Positions 48,516 through 58,600 of a DNA stretch of 64,000 bases are shown here, in pieces. The notes below the pieces were generated by a model. It did not search any database. It was given only the letters and a program-made list of their open reading frames with translations, and was not told where the DNA came from. The stretch is from Dipteronia dyeriana (lineage: Eukaryota; Streptophyta; Magnoliopsida; Sapindales; Sapindaceae), in the NCBI GenBank assembly GCA_032871835.1, contig CM065295.1:27290501-27354500 (forward strand). Direction: 5' to 3'. Both the position numbers and the translations under genes were made by a program. How positions within the stretch are numbered: position 1 is the stretch's first letter; each line of letters opens with the position of its first letter.

Positions 48516-51500
48516 CATCAAGGTGCAGCAGAAACCTTTTTAACATCACCGTTGAATAACTTTAGCAAGATTTGCAATTCATAGTGTCAACCAATCTATT
48601 TAATTGTATTGATAAACTCCTCAGATTTTTCAAGTTTATCAAAATTGGAGATATTTGGTGAAAATGGTGTAAGAAAATTAAAGACTCATTTGTATGAAAA
48701 AGTAACACATGCAGCTAATGTGATATTTGGTATGCATTAAGGTTACTAGAAAGCATTTAATTCTAAGGTTGACCTGGTAAAAAGTAAAATCTTACATAAA
48801 GTTACCTAATAGAACTTCCTCCTAGGTTCCCTACATAAAAGATTCACAATCGAAAGTCCCAAATATTACTATTCAGAAAAAACAAGTCCAGATATTATGA
48901 TGGGAACGAAAGCTTCAGAATTCTCTTCACAAAGAAACAAACCTTTCTCAACAATAGAGTTATTAGAAGACACGTACAAATCCATACAAATGACAGATAT
49001 TAGAACACACAAAAATATCCATACAGATGACATGACAGTCATGAAGTTTGCTAACATTCTTTCTATTGTGCAAGACAAAATCCTAAACCAACACAATTAT
49101 TTATCAATTAAGGGCATGGGAAGACATGATCATACAACCTAAATTATTTGCAACCCATCTACTTAATTTACAACAGGATGCATAAAAAAACATTCATTTG
49201 GTAAGAATAAGAATTCTCACATAATCAACTGTCTTTAATGCCCGAGGGCCCGGAAATGACTTCCCAGAGCCATGGCTTTTGGGGAGAAGCCGTGCCTGAA
49301 CTTCTTCGCCGCTAATTCCTCTTGCAATATTCCATAACCAAGTACTATAGCTCACATCAAAAATATTAATGAAAAATAATATCCTAACTTTTGTTAGACA
49401 GACACTCACATAGTAGTGCAACTTTACCAAATACTACTGAAAAATCTCATGAAGATTGAGAAAACTATTTGGCATATAAATTTCATTAAAAAATCACAGT
49501 AATATGACAAATTGACAATTCAAAAAGGCACTGCATTTTAGTGGTTTAAGTAAGAAGCAACTTTGTTTAAAACAATATCAAATGAACGTCTAGAATAAAG
49601 GGGGGAGGGGGAAAAGAAGCTACTTATGATATGAGAATTAGAACATTCAATTCTAGTTTTGTAGCTGATACTCACCCAGTATTTACACCATAAAGTTCTT
49701 GCAGTTTACCCTCTGAAAATTTTAATAGATCTCCAACAGTGTTCGCACCCAAGTCATTTTGTAAGGATGCTCCCAGCTTTCCACCGAGCTGTTTCCTGCA
49801 AATGAAAGTTAAATATATAATTCATCACGTAAGATCATACCAGCCAGTAATAACTCTACCTTAAACAAATGGAATACATAAGAAAAAAGTTTTGTTACTT
49901 TTCAAATTCAGGAAATGCATTGAAATTTATCATTTCAATATTGCAATTCAGATCATAAGCACCAAAGCAACTGTAACTGCACTAAACCTACATTTTCTTA
50001 ACTGGAAGCGATTCAAGCAGTCCTTTAACAGATGAGAAGGGCACAACAGTTTGTTGAGCAGGTTTATTCAAAGCACTTGCGAGTTTGGCCAGCATCTGCC
50101 AAAAACTTTATATATAAGCTTACAACACAAAATTGAAGTTGTAGAGGCAAGCATGTATGCAAGAAGATACTTATTTGTGAACAGAGCGAAAATGTAAGGA
50201 TTGCTTCATACCTTGTTATGAGCAACACCAGCAGAACATGTGAACTCAGTCTCCTTTAGAACTTGCATTCTAAGTTCTGCAACGATAAGTGTCCCACATG
50301 CTAATAGCTTTTCACAGTGATCAGCATCACTCCTGCATAGCCACTCCCTCACATTTGCTTTGGTATCACTTCCATTCTGAACTTAATCCAAATCCAGTAT
50401 TATAATACATGTAGCAATGCACAAACAAAACAGGAAATAAAAAGAAAAAAAGTTATAAAGCAATAACAAGAAAGGTAATTCACAAAATCAGCCATGTCAT
50501 GTCTAATGAAAATTTCAAAAAAACATTCTTGCAAGGAGAAGGCATTGTTGAGATATTCATTGACTTTTAAATTAACATCTGCTTTTTAAAATGATTAAAG
50601 AAAAAAAAATAAAAGTGCCGGCACCTAAGACTTTGGCTCAGCCGTACAGAAAAAAATTATAGATTTTTCATCTTCAATGGTTGTTCCATTCATAGATTAA
50701 TAGAGAAAGAAAATAATGAGACAACTTTAAATTTTCAATAATCCCCTCCACATATCAATTCATGCTCAGTCAGAACCAAGGCAAAAGTAAAGTAGCAAAG
50801 TGACAAGAGACGTTGATCTTCTCTACAACACCAAGTAAAGAAAAAGATATGATTTTCTTTCCATAATCTAAGACTTGAAATTAATATATCAAATATAATA
50901 ATAAGTAAACCCTCCCTATACCCATGCCCTCAAGCACATCTCAACAGAATCAGCATATCAAGTTTACATTTTTGTTTATCGCACTATTTCTGAGTTTAAT
51001 ATCAAATCCTCAGATCTAAGATAGAGGGTGACACCCCACCTTCCTAGAAGCCTGAACATCAATAAGAAAAGAAAAGAAAAAAAAAACACTACAATGGAGT
51101 GTTGCAACATACTAATTTTGAATTATCAAAGAGGTCAAGAGCTTGGTGAGCCCTCTTTTAGTTAGCTGTGGTTGGCTTGATTCCGTCAGAAAACACTATT
51201 TGCTTGTATTGTTTTTTAGTTGCTTAGGAAGTGTTATGTTCATATCCCAAAATCTAGTAACTCGTCTAGCAATTTGATGTCTCTAAGAGGATAGTTCACA
51301 AAGTAAGTACTACACGCAAGTTTTAAACTCTTGAGAGATTTTAGGAATGTGCACACACACATTTCATGATCATTCATTTCATTCTTTGTGCTATTGAATT
51401 GAAAGTGTCATATTTTGTGTGTTTCAGGTTCGGAAATATGTTTTAGATGTGTGACATTCAATCGTATTGAACTTGTCTAGTTTTGAAATTGATTTTCAGT

Positions 51501-54500
51501 ATTCTGAGGTTTTTCAAAACTGGCATTCATCTAGTCTTGTGACCATAATATTTTATACATAGATTCAAATTGGAATTTGAAAAATGCTAGGAAAACTAGA
51601 CATAGGTACCTTTCCAACAATATATTACTTGAAAGGTTTAAATTCCAGATGGTCAGGCTTTGAAGTTCTCAAAGCTGTGGTCTTTTTTTGTGTTTGGGAA
51701 CATTGTTTTCCAAACCGACCTTTCATACCTGAAAATGACCATAACGTTTTCTAGAGGCATTCAAATCATATTTTGTAAAAAGAATTGGAAAGTAGACATT
51801 CATACCTTTCCATTTTCCAACAATATATTATTCTCTAGGTTTCGGGCCTTGTTTGCCTGGTTTTTGGGGCATTCGAAAAAGTCACTGTTGTGCAGTAACT
51901 GTGGGTGTGACGTAGCGGTGCCACTTATGTGCAACACGCGTTTTTCTTGCACCAGGTGGCACCCAAGCAGCACGACCTGTTCCTTGGCACTATAATTAGT
52001 GTCTCACTTTGATGAATGAATCCCGACATTTTTATATCTTGGGAGTTGGGCCATTGGAAAGTGTATTTCGAGCGAGATTTTCTTCTAAGCAATCCAATCA
52101 CTCAAGGGTTTATTCATGATTTTATCATTGACTATCTAAATTCCTTTTACATGAAAATTTCTCTACCTCTCTAGGGTTTAGATTTGGGGATTTTTGATTT
52201 AGTACTAGATTCTTGAGTTTGTGTTTTTCTTAATGCATCTAGCTATCGTAGGATGCTATAGTCACTCATTCTATTGGATTTGTTCATGTAATTGATTGAA
52301 CACTTGGACTATTTCTCTCTTGATTGAGTTCAAGTCTCGCTAGTTCTTGGTTAAGGGATTGGGCAAACAATTGGAGTAAAAAATTACTAGTAAATGCTCG
52401 TGGGTAGATTAATATGGATATTCAGGTCGGGGTGTGATTGAGTGAGTCAACCTTGAGGAGCTGAGGGTGTATCTAATTATTCAACTTATGGATTTTGTGA
52501 ATTGGTGGTCAAAGGGATGGCTCATGGCTTTTAAACACGTAAAAATCATGAGTTGAGTTTTCTCAATCTCTCTTTCTTTATTTTTAAGGCTATACAATTT
52601 GGCCTATTTCAACATATTCATACATAAACTACACAATAAGGATTTACACCTAGCCATCATCAACTACATTCACTCATATATATTGATCAATGATCACCAT
52701 ACAAATTTTGAATAATCAATTTTACATTGTCCTATTTCAACATATTCATAATTAAACTACACAATAAAAATTATACCTAGCCATCATCAACTACATTCAC
52801 TCGTATAATTTGATCATCATACTAATTTTGAAACATCAATGAAGTCAAGGGCTCGGTTATCTTTTCACTGTCCTATTTCAACATATTCATACCTAAACTA
52901 CACTAAGGATTTATACCTAGCCGTCATCAACTACGTTCACTCATATAATTCGATCATCATAATCTAAAGCACTACTAAAAGTTTTAGAAAGTCAATTATT
53001 CAAAACAATGTTAAAATACCTCATTTTCAAGCCCTAAAATATGAGATTTCAGAGCTTCCTCATCCACTGCTTCCAAGCTCTCTGGTGGAGTTTCTGCAAG
53101 CATAGCTTTTGCAGCATCAGTAAGATCAAGATAGACCTCATCAATGGAAGCCCTCTCACATCGGCCCTTTCTTGAAAGAATAGAGACCACCTGTGAATGT
53201 GCTAAACGTATAGCATAAGAAAATCCTTTAATAAATTATATTAATTATGAATTTAAACCCATTATATTCTGAATCCCATACCTCTGAACCTGCAATACGG
53301 TATGTACTCAAGTCAGCTTTGCCGCGGGCAACTGGGACTTGAACCAGATTAATGTGTGGACAAGCTTCCTTTGCCTCATGGCCACGCATATGACTGAAAA
53401 ACATGCATTAGATGTTGACATCCCGTACCAAACTTGGTTACAATAGAAAGATCCTTGAAAAGTAAAAAGTAAATGAAACATTGTTCTTACCGGTTCACAC
53501 CGAAATTTCGAGCCTCGTAGCCAACAGCAATCAAGGCCCCACCTTTCCACTCATTGTACTGTACCACAGCTGTTGGAAAACCTCTTAACTCTGGTTGCCT
53601 CCTCTGCTCCACTACAGCAAAGTATATAATAAATGCTTAAAGTAGAGCAAGGATGCTATACCACAACTAATGTGGTCAAGTCTGATCAGAAAAATATATA
53701 AATTTTTAGCAGGAAAACATTTTATAGAATGAGTTCGTACTTATTTAGTTACATCATGGATTACTACATCTTAATTTCCAAGAAAATGGAATTAAAAAAT
53801 AATAATAATAAGTGAAGAAAGGGGAACAAAAAAATATCAATATCGAACAAGTGAAACTAAAGCCATGTTCTGAAACATTTTTTCAACTGTGGAAGATTTC
53901 AAACAATATCGGAAAATATAACAGCCGCAAGAAAAAAACAAATTACAGTTTGGGACTGTATCAATCACCCATGTATGCTTGATATGTGTTCATTTAATTG
54001 CAAGATTACCACTCACTAGAATGAATAAGAATTACGTAATCATTTCACCACATAAAATTTCACTAAAAAGCGCAAGTGATATAATCATGCAAACTATATT
54101 TAAAATTCCTCCACAGTGGCTCTACTCGACAATACCGACACATAGCATCTTCTTCTATTCAACTTTAACTTGAAGCGCAATTCCAAAAGAAACTAAAACA
54201 AATCAAAATGATAAAACATCCCGACATAGGCCACTAACAGTCTGACACAGCTGAAAACAAGTTTTTTTTCTACATTTTGATTATTATCAATTAAAAATGT
54301 AAGTGGTAATGTTAGGCCGTTTAGGCGATTATCAACAGCATGAGTGTACACAATGAGCTATCAACAAAAATTCAACTGAGTTAACCTACACAAAAATCAT
54401 TGAAATCTATATGTATATAATCTTAGGTCTGATCAGTTCCATCTTTTGCTAGATAAATTCTCATTAATTTCACAATTTTTGCTCAAAATTCGGGAATTGG

Positions 54501-54738
54501 CTCATCATCATTCGAGTTCAAAGACAAGGAAAAACCTTGAATTCTATAATTTTGTATACAGTTTTACACTATCAGCGACTGCTTTTGAGGCTATTCATTG
54601 AGAATTCACACAATTTTCTTAGAATTCAAAAAAAAAAAACAGAGAGAAAGAGAGGTGGGAACCTTGAACGTAGAAGCAGTCCATGTCGACGTGAGCGATG
54701 ATTCTCGCATCTGCTGATTCCGGTCTCGCCACTGGCAT
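31883..54738 (-). CDS. POLH: DNA polymerase eta (Y-family), 16 coding exons, 707 aa
   Basis: Translesion DNA polymerase that copies past UV-damaged bases such as thymine dimers, acting in the nucleus with PCNA. Exons (minus strand): 54738-54663, 53611-53491, 53393-53282, 53190-53020, 50376-50212, 50095-49992, 49795-49676, 49344-49221, 48301-48188, 48076-47861, 34157-34052, 33983-33853, 33459-33384, 33291-33161, 32327-32219, 32130-31883. All introns are GT-AG and the 2124-nt frame has no internal stop. Catalytic residues: D18 in [12 protein letters not shown]120/E121 in [10 protein letters not shown]. Thumb about 235-330 ([14 protein letters not shown] at 293-305), little finger about 332-440, UBM-like motif [14 protein letters not shown] about 662-675, PIP-like motifs at 592-598 and 695-702. 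The protein follows Arabidopsis POLH (672 aa) from memory. The start is the only Met before the conserved PVARPE. It differs from REV1 and pol kappa by this N-terminus. It appears functional. Confidence 0.96.
32219..32327 (-). CDS. POLH: POLH exon 15 (residues 590-625)
   Basis: [20 protein letters not shown] and following. SSILNFF is a PIP-like motif at the place where Arabidopsis has SIVDIFKN. Ends in phase 1 (TTA G). Confidence 0.88.
32508..32990 (+). mobile_element. Solo LTR in POLH intron 14
   Basis: 483 bp from TGTTAGAGATAACG to TTTCTTTTCA, flanked by a perfect 5-bp duplication ATTAT (32503-32507 and 32991-32995). A TATA box (tatatataa, 32820-32828) sits where an LTR promoter would. The family has no other copy in this window. 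Orientation is inferred from the TATA box only. Confidence 0.82.
33161..33291 (-). CDS. POLH: POLH exon 14 (residues 546-589)
   Basis: [20 protein letters not shown] to [12 protein letters not shown], a basic segment of the tail. Phase 1 in, phase 0 out. Confidence 0.83.
33384..33459 (-). CDS. POLH: POLH exon 13 (residues 521-545)
   Basis: [20 protein letters not shown] and following residues. Phase 0 in, phase 1 out. Supported by splice sites and the frame rather than strong homology. Confidence 0.83.
33853..33983 (-). CDS. POLH: POLH exon 12 (residues 477-520)
   Basis: Low-conservation, acidic and Ser-rich tail ([20 protein letters not shown] ...). Placed by phase-compatible GT-AG borders and an open frame. 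Confidence 0.85.
34052..34157 (-). CDS. POLH: POLH exon 11 (residues 442-476)
   Basis: [20 protein letters not shown] and more: start of the C-terminal regulatory tail. Ends in phase 1 (TCA G). Confidence 0.92.
34538..34577. repeat. TA-rich microsatellite
   Basis: (TA)n interrupted by tacatacata, beside the left edge of the outer copia in intron 10. Confidence 0.85.
34613..35675 (+). repeat. 5' LTR of the outer copia, expanded by tandem copies
   Basis: 1063 bp. A unit of about 260-276 bp beginning aggattctgattg starts at 34680, 34938 and 35214. The partner LTR has the unit once. Each unit ends in a (TA)n tract of growing length. Confidence 0.7.
35476..35640. repeat. TA arrays with inverted pieces of the LTR unit
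   Basis: Two segments, attgcgatataagagagag... (about 35476-35508) and tttcgcaataatataaaagc... (about 35554-35604), are inverted copies of the unit's end (ctctcttatattgc, cgtgtcgtt). They alternate with (TA)n tracts of roughly 35-45 bases, giving strong hairpin potential. Confidence 0.75.
35676..35685 (+). other. Primer-binding site of the outer copia
   Basis: TGGTATCAAA, a copia-type site with changes after TGGTATCA, directly after the LTR end at 35675. Confidence 0.6.
35759..36183 (-). repeat. 3' LTR of chromovirus
   Basis: 425 bp. On the minus strand it starts TGTTAAGCCTTAATTAGG after a purine tract (cttgaggaagatta) and ends CCTCAACA. A 23-bp repeat around gagtggtttgactcaaatctg is present twice near 35820-35850. 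The 5' LTR of this element is absent. Confidence 0.78.
36184..38990 (-). pseudogene. Ty3/gypsy chromovirus pol, 5'-truncated
   Basis: On the minus strand: RT starts in its N-terminus ([11 protein letters not shown], about 38965), then [32 protein letters not shown], the catalytic [10 protein letters not shown] (about 38535), thumb/RNase H ([12 protein letters not shown] near 38095; [12 protein letters not shown] near 37930), integrase zinc region ([15 protein letters not shown] near 37490), core ([33 protein letters not shown]) and a chromodomain ([16 protein letters not shown] near 36400). The core is missing about 20-25 residues between the first and second acidic positions. Gag, protease, the start of RT and the 5' LTR are gone; frameshifts occur at about 37900 and 38260. 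Confidence 0.85.
38990..42526 (+). pseudogene. Copia pol (Copia-1 of intron 10)
   Basis: Starts in a region of short repeats (ttactgttccgctgccaaa, three times, 38990-39055), then protease [15 protein letters not shown] (about 39161), damaged integrase ([28 protein letters not shown] near 39926; [13 protein letters not shown]), a repeated [12 protein letters not shown] linker (about 40490-40570), RT open at 40766-41650 ([15 protein letters not shown] [38 protein letters not shown]) and RNase H to 42590 ([48 protein letters not shown]). Stops at about 41648 and 42064 (DAD*AG). Gag is missing. Confidence 0.85.
42527..42745 (+). repeat. LTR of Copia-1, left part
   Basis: TGTTAGAATATTTC follows the purine tract taggagggg (42518-42526). 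The LTR is cut by Copia-2 at 42746 and may finish with ttttctttca at 47151-47160. Copia-1 has no recognisable 5' LTR. Confidence 0.65.
42934..43739 (+). other. Copia-2 leader without gag, GC-rich with gagtt repeats
   Basis: No gag domain is visible. 43460-43570 contains some six copies of an accgagttcaac/gagtcggacc word. The plus-strand frame from 42902 encodes a short Ser/Val/Phe-rich peptide (101 aa) I do not recognise. Confidence 0.6.
43740..46977 (+). pseudogene. Copia-2 protease-integrase-RT-RNase H
   Basis: Protease [17 protein letters not shown] (about 43740), pre-integrase [14 protein letters not shown], integrase open at 44224-45024 ([56 protein letters not shown]), linker (45043-45477), RT ([24 protein letters not shown] near 45764; [11 protein letters not shown] near 46022) and RNase H ([54 protein letters not shown]) to 47026. 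At least six stops or shifts. Confidence 0.85.
47354..47780. mobile_element. Outer MITE in the LTR
   Basis: Ends ggtaattctatagtcaaaac/ggtc and the complement of gaccgtcctgacattagaagcacc pair over about 22 bases. The flanks ctatatata and ctatcaata may be a 9-bp duplication. No ORF. Confidence 0.6.
47390..47649. mobile_element. Inner MITE, long inverted repeats, 9-bp duplication
   Basis: 260 bp with terminal inverted repeats of about 85 bases (left GTTATTGGCACATATACCCC; right, in complement, GTTATTGGCACAGATGCCCC). Flanked by TTAAAAAAA on both sides (47381-47389 and 47650-47658). Long inverted repeats and a 9-bp duplication point to the Mutator superfamily. Confidence 0.85.
47861..48076 (-). 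CDS. POLH: POLH exon 10 (residues 370-441)
   Basis: [20 protein letters not shown] ... [18 protein letters not shown] ... [16 protein letters not shown]: rest of the little finger. Last exon before the 13.7-kb intron, phase 0. Confidence 0.95.
48188..48301 (-). CDS. POLH: POLH exon 9 (residues 332-369)
   Basis: [20 protein letters not shown] then [18 protein letters not shown]: start of the little finger (polymerase-associated domain) that grips damaged DNA. Confidence 0.95.
49221..49344 (-). CDS. POLH: POLH exon 8 (residues 290-331)
   Basis: [20 protein letters not shown] then [18 protein letters not shown], the thumb-to-little-finger link, strongly conserved in plant POLH. Confidence 0.95.
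49676..49795 (-). CDS. POLH: POLH exon 7 (residues 250-289)
   Basis: [18 protein letters not shown] then [21 protein letters not shown]: thumb helices, typical for the family. Confidence 0.95.
49992..50095 (-). CDS. POLH: POLH exon 6 (residues 216-249)
   Basis: [18 protein letters not shown] then [16 protein letters not shown]: end of the palm and entry to the thumb. Ends two bases into the Met-250 codon. Confidence 0.95.
50212..50376 (-). CDS. POLH: POLH exon 5 (residues 161-215)
   Basis: [18 protein letters not shown] to [14 protein letters not shown]. The last part is the conserved SxGIAxNK palm motif, here SAGVAHNK. Confidence 0.95.
50377..53019 (-). other. POLH intron 4, enlarged, with tandem repeat
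   Basis: 2.6-kb GT-AG intron. At 52603-52975 a unit of about 128-141 bp (cctatttcaacatattcata...) occurs three times (starts 52603, 52731, 52872). The end of a further unit (actaattttgaattatcaa...) appears at 51110-51165, on the far side of about 1.4 kb of unrelated sequence, suggesting an insertion into the repeat. That insert has no recognisable coding content. Confidence 0.65.
52603..52975. repeat. Three-copy tandem repeat in POLH intron 4
   Basis: Units start at 52603, 52731 and 52872 with cctatttcaacatattcata and contain acctagccatcatcaac and ttcactcatata. Spacings of 128 and 141 bases differ by indels. Confidence 0.8.
53020..53190 (-). CDS. POLH: POLH exon 4 (residues 104-160)
   Basis: Carries the second catalytic pair in [17 protein letters not shown] (D120, E121). 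The tail ([19 protein letters not shown]) is the plant-specific insertion also found in Arabidopsis. Confidence 0.95.
53282..53393 (-). CDS. POLH: POLH exon 3 (residues 66-103)
   Basis: [18 protein letters not shown] then [20 protein letters not shown]: conserved fingers/palm segment of the eta family. Ends in phase 0. Confidence 0.95.
53491..53611 (-). CDS. POLH: POLH exon 2 (residues 26-65)
   Basis: Begins within codon 26 after tgtag; reads [18 protein letters not shown], then [22 protein letters not shown], the finger-domain strand that holds the incoming nucleotide (YEAR motif). Confidence 0.95.
54663..54738 (-). CDS. POLH: POLH exon 1 (residues 1-25)
   Basis: [19 protein letters not shown] followed by DCFYVQ: start codon, first catalytic Asp (D18) and the start of the palm. 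Ends CAAG before GT, phase 1. The ATG follows an A/G-rich leader on the minus strand (gaaaagaaaagaaaaa). Confidence 0.95.
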
Positions 54739-55628
54739 TTTTTCTTTTCTTTTCTTGTCTTTATGTTTCCCTCCAATTCCAGTCTCCGAGCCAAGGAAAT
54801 TCGATGAGAAAAAAGAGGGCATCTTAAGCGTAAATAGACTTTTACTTCCCATCGAGACATCAAATATTCTACAGTAAATTGCAATAACATGCCCTCACAT
54901 TTGCTAATAGCACTGTCAGATCGAACCTTTAATGTAATTACAGAAAGATACCCATAACTCCTTTGACCACAATTAGACTTAATGGTAGACTTAAAGGTGA
55001 ATGGGCAAATTGGTCTTTGTACCAACAAATCAAGCAAAAATATTATTTAATTACAAAAATAATAAAAACCTAAATTTTTTTAATTAAAATATACAAATAA
55101 ATGAATAGTTGAAAAAATAAATAAATAAACTTTGAACAATTGAGGAATCTCCACCGTTGGAGATCTGAATTCTTTTTTCTTCATTAGAAATTTTTTCTTC
55201 GATCTAGACATTCAAACAAAAAAGAAAATAAAAAGCCTTTTTTCTTCTTCTTCATCATATTTTTTTCCTCATTAAGCATATTGTTGACGGTGATTTTTAG
55301 ATCGTATAGGATTAATCACGCGTCTAACAGGTTTTTATAGATTGTTAAAGATGTTATGAAGAAAATAGAAAATAGAAAAAAGGGAAAAGCATGCACATAT
55401 AAAATTACGTGGTAAAACCCCAAAGTAGGAAAACATCCACGGTTGCCGGTGACAGCGAGAAGAATTCACTATAATAGAATGATTACACGGTCAATCTCTC
55501 CTTATGTTTTTCTTGTATATTTTATATGTGTTGTTGGATATCTCTCTCTTTTACAATGAGATTATGGATCTATTTATATGTGCATAGAACTCAAATCCTT
55601 GTTATACAAATAAGGAAAGGTGGTAGTA

Positions 55629-55642
55629 TTTAATCATGATTT
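55629..55642. repeat. 14-bp target-site duplication, left of LINE
   Basis: TTTAATCATGATTT, repeated exactly at 58686-58699. Confidence 0.9.
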
Positions 55643-55844
55643 TTTTTGGATAAATAAATAGTATCATAGAAAGAAGGAAGGAATGTACAAATACAAGGGG
55701 CATACCCTAGGAAGAAAAGGACACAAAGCCCAGAAACAACGTTCAAACAACAAACTCTCTAATAAGAGCTAAACCAAAGGCTTTACAAAGAGCACTGAGC
55801 ACAACACAAGCCCACACCACCTAGGGATAACAAGAGATGAGAGG

Positions 55845-57238
55845 CTAATTCTTCAACTTAAGAGAAGAGAGCCGGCAACGAATAGTATCTGTAATGATCT
55901 GGGCAACCTCTCGACTAGACTTTCGAGAGCTTTTAAAAATACGACAATTTCGCTCTCTCCAAATAAAATAGACGGTAACCGCAAGATAAAGTTTTTTTGT
56001 CACGAAAGAGGGGGAGCTCCCCTTCCAATGAATGGACACCCAATCAATAAGATCATTCCAGCTAAGACAACCACATTTATTCAAAGTTGTGTCCATATGG
56101 CTTTGCTATAAAAACACTCAAAGAAAAGGTGAGCATGAGTCTCGGCTTGAGAGTTACAATGGACACACGTAGTAACAACTTGAGGGTCGTAGCGCTGAAC
56201 ACGATCCAAGGTAGAAAGCCTACCTTTAATAGCCAACCAAAGGATGAAACCCATCCTCGGGATATTCTGCGGGAACCACACAATTTTATACCAAGAAACC
56301 AAAGGATGAGGGGTTCTAAGAGACTCCATAGCAGACGCAGCTGAATAAATGCCATTAGAAGAAGGAAGCCACAGAATTCTATCATCCAAAGTTGAGTTTG
56401 GGTTGTAAGAAGGTATACGACTCCGAATTTCAGCAAGGTCAATGGACATAGCAGCAGGCCATCTCCAATTATCATCAAGAACAATGGCATTAACCTTAGC
56501 ATTGATAGAGAGTCCAGAATCATAAATAACACGGGAGCTCCATTTCGATCGAATAGGGCCATCCGGATGCCAATTATCAAACCATAAGGAAGTTTTCAAG
56601 CCATTACCAATGATGTGCTGAATTAAAGGACGGGCAAAAGGCCTAAGAAGAAGAAGTTTTCTCATATTCCAAGAACATATATGAGGAGCCTTCACCTCCC
56701 ACAAATTGGTACCTTTGAGGAGATAGGCTTTGATCCAAGAAGTCCAAAGATTACTAGTGCCATAAACCAGAATTCATATATGTCTAATCATAAGTGCTTT
56801 GTTCCACAAAGAGAGGTCATTGATTCCAAGACCACCCTCTTTCTTTGGAACACAAATATCAGACCAAGCAATCTTTGAGCCTTTGTTGTTCACCTCAACC
56901 CCATTCCATAAAAAACTTCGGAATTTCTGTTCAATACTCTTCAAGATTCTCTTTGGAAGATAAAGGTGAGATACCCAAAAGACTTGAATACTAGTTAAAA
57001 CCGAGATGATAAGTTGAAGACGACCAGCAAAGGAAAGGCACCTATTTAACCAAGAAGAAAGTCTACTCGAAACCTTATCCACAAGGGGAGAGCAATCACG
57101 AAGATTCAACTTTGAAGAGATGATAGGAATTCCTAAATAACGAATTGGAAGAGAGCCAACCGGCGAGCACACCAGAAATGAAAATGTTGCTCTTAGCATG
57201 ATTAGCACAAAGTCCCGAAAGCAAAAAGAACTCATCAA
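55845..57238 (-). pseudogene. LINE reverse transcriptase C-terminus and zf-RVT
   Basis: GLCANHAKSNIFISGV-like text is readable just past the junction (minus strand, about 57215), then LGIPI, GRLQLI, KRILKSIEQKFRSFLWNG, the zf-RVT domain with CxHC and HxxxxC and a final segment (56096-55845, FIWRERNCRIFKSSRKS). Stop codons or frameshifts occur near 56770 and 56090. The RT catalytic YxDD motif is not present because the palm is deleted. Confidence 0.82.
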
Positions 57239-58600
57239 GGGAGCTTCTTCTCAATAAAGTGACCTACCAAGCAATTCTTCCATGCCTTAGAGCCATCATC
57301 AGCAACTTCCAAGGGAGGGGAGACACGTATTTTATTTCCCCTCTGAAATGGTTGGTAATATTTTAGGTTCATAGGCCTTCTAATGAGACCATCCATATTA
57401 GAACCATAGCTGTCACCTTTAAGCACATTACAATAGGAATTATGAGCTATTTCAGGAATTATAGGAGAGGGACATTTAGGTTGACCTTCAGCCTTGTTTG
57501 AAACAATAATAACCAAAGGAGAAGTTGTAGGGATGTCTTTACATTGCTGAACATCAGGATGCCCGAATGAGTCAACACCACCAAGCTGGACATGCTGGCA
57601 TTCAACATTTGTGGAGGAATAGGCTCTTCTTTTTTAGGCTAGGCACCTGTTGCTACAGCACAGCATGCTTCAGATTTTCAGTAGGCTTTTCAAAGTTGTC
57701 ATCTTAATCCTTGATCCCTTTCTTTTGCCCTATCACATTCTTGCAGGGAACCACCGTTTTTTAACCTTCTACATTTTTTGAGGGACAAGCTTCCACTTTA
57801 GAGGCAGGCTTTTTAGCATTACCAAATGTAGACAAAGGCTGATTAGGCTCTTCAGCACCATGAGTAGGTTTCACATCCCTATTACCTTGGTCTATGGACC
57901 CTTTCTTCTTTCCCATCACGTTCTGGAGAGGGTTCACCAGATTTGAACCTTCAAGAACTCCATTGTTGCCTATAATGGCTGCAGGAGATGAAGGAACCTG
58001 GTGTAGTTGGGCAGGTCTATAGACATCAAGGGCAGGCTTTTCAGACCTATTACATTGATCCATGGTCCCTTTCTTCTTCCCCAACTCGTTCTTGAGATGT
58101 GCAGCACAACATGAATCTTCAAAACCTCCATTGTTGCCTAAATTGGCTGCAATAGTTGAGGTTTGTGGGCTGCTAGATAGGACCCCTTTACCTTCAGCAA
58201 CAACAGCTCTATTGAGAGTACTATGGCCAGTTCTTGCATGGTTGATAGCATTATTTAAAACGAGCTTGGGTATGCTAGAACAATGCCCCCTTTTAGAAGA
58301 AACTCCAGCTGAAGAAACTATGTGGGGGGGGGGGGGAAAGGGTCGATTTTACAAGGAATGAGATGGAAGCAGTACACTAGAAATGGAAGAAGAATGTGCA
58401 TCTGGGAATGGTGGATTTTCCATGGTAGAACCGGGTGGGAGGACCAAAGAGTTGGGGGTAGAAAGCTTTTTGGAACCAAGGCAAGAAAGATATGGATGTT
58501 TAGGAGAGGGATTCATGGAAGGAGAAGAAGAGTTGATGGAACCTAAGCATGAAAGAGATGAGTGTTTAGGTGAGGAAGCCATGGATAGAGAAGAATCCAC
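57235..58600 (-). pseudogene. LINE ORF1 region, N-terminal, with a repeated segment
   Basis: Begins near MVDSSLSMASSPKHSSLSCL (58603). PKHSSLSCLGS-like words are repeated twice. A longer unit containing MGKKKGTMDQ, MGKKKGSIDQ and IGQKKGIKD recurs three times (about 58078, 57916 and 57740). Stops separate the pieces. The end (57516-57235) is the nucleic-acid-binding DUF4283-type start. Confidence 0.7.

Noticed and set aside
51660..51995. 111-codon ORF in POLH intron 4
   Set aside because: Phe/Ser-rich with no motif, lies in an intron and on the strand opposite to POLH; probably chance.
51166..52600. Solo LTR in intron 4
   Set aside because: I could not find TG...CA ends with a matching duplication.
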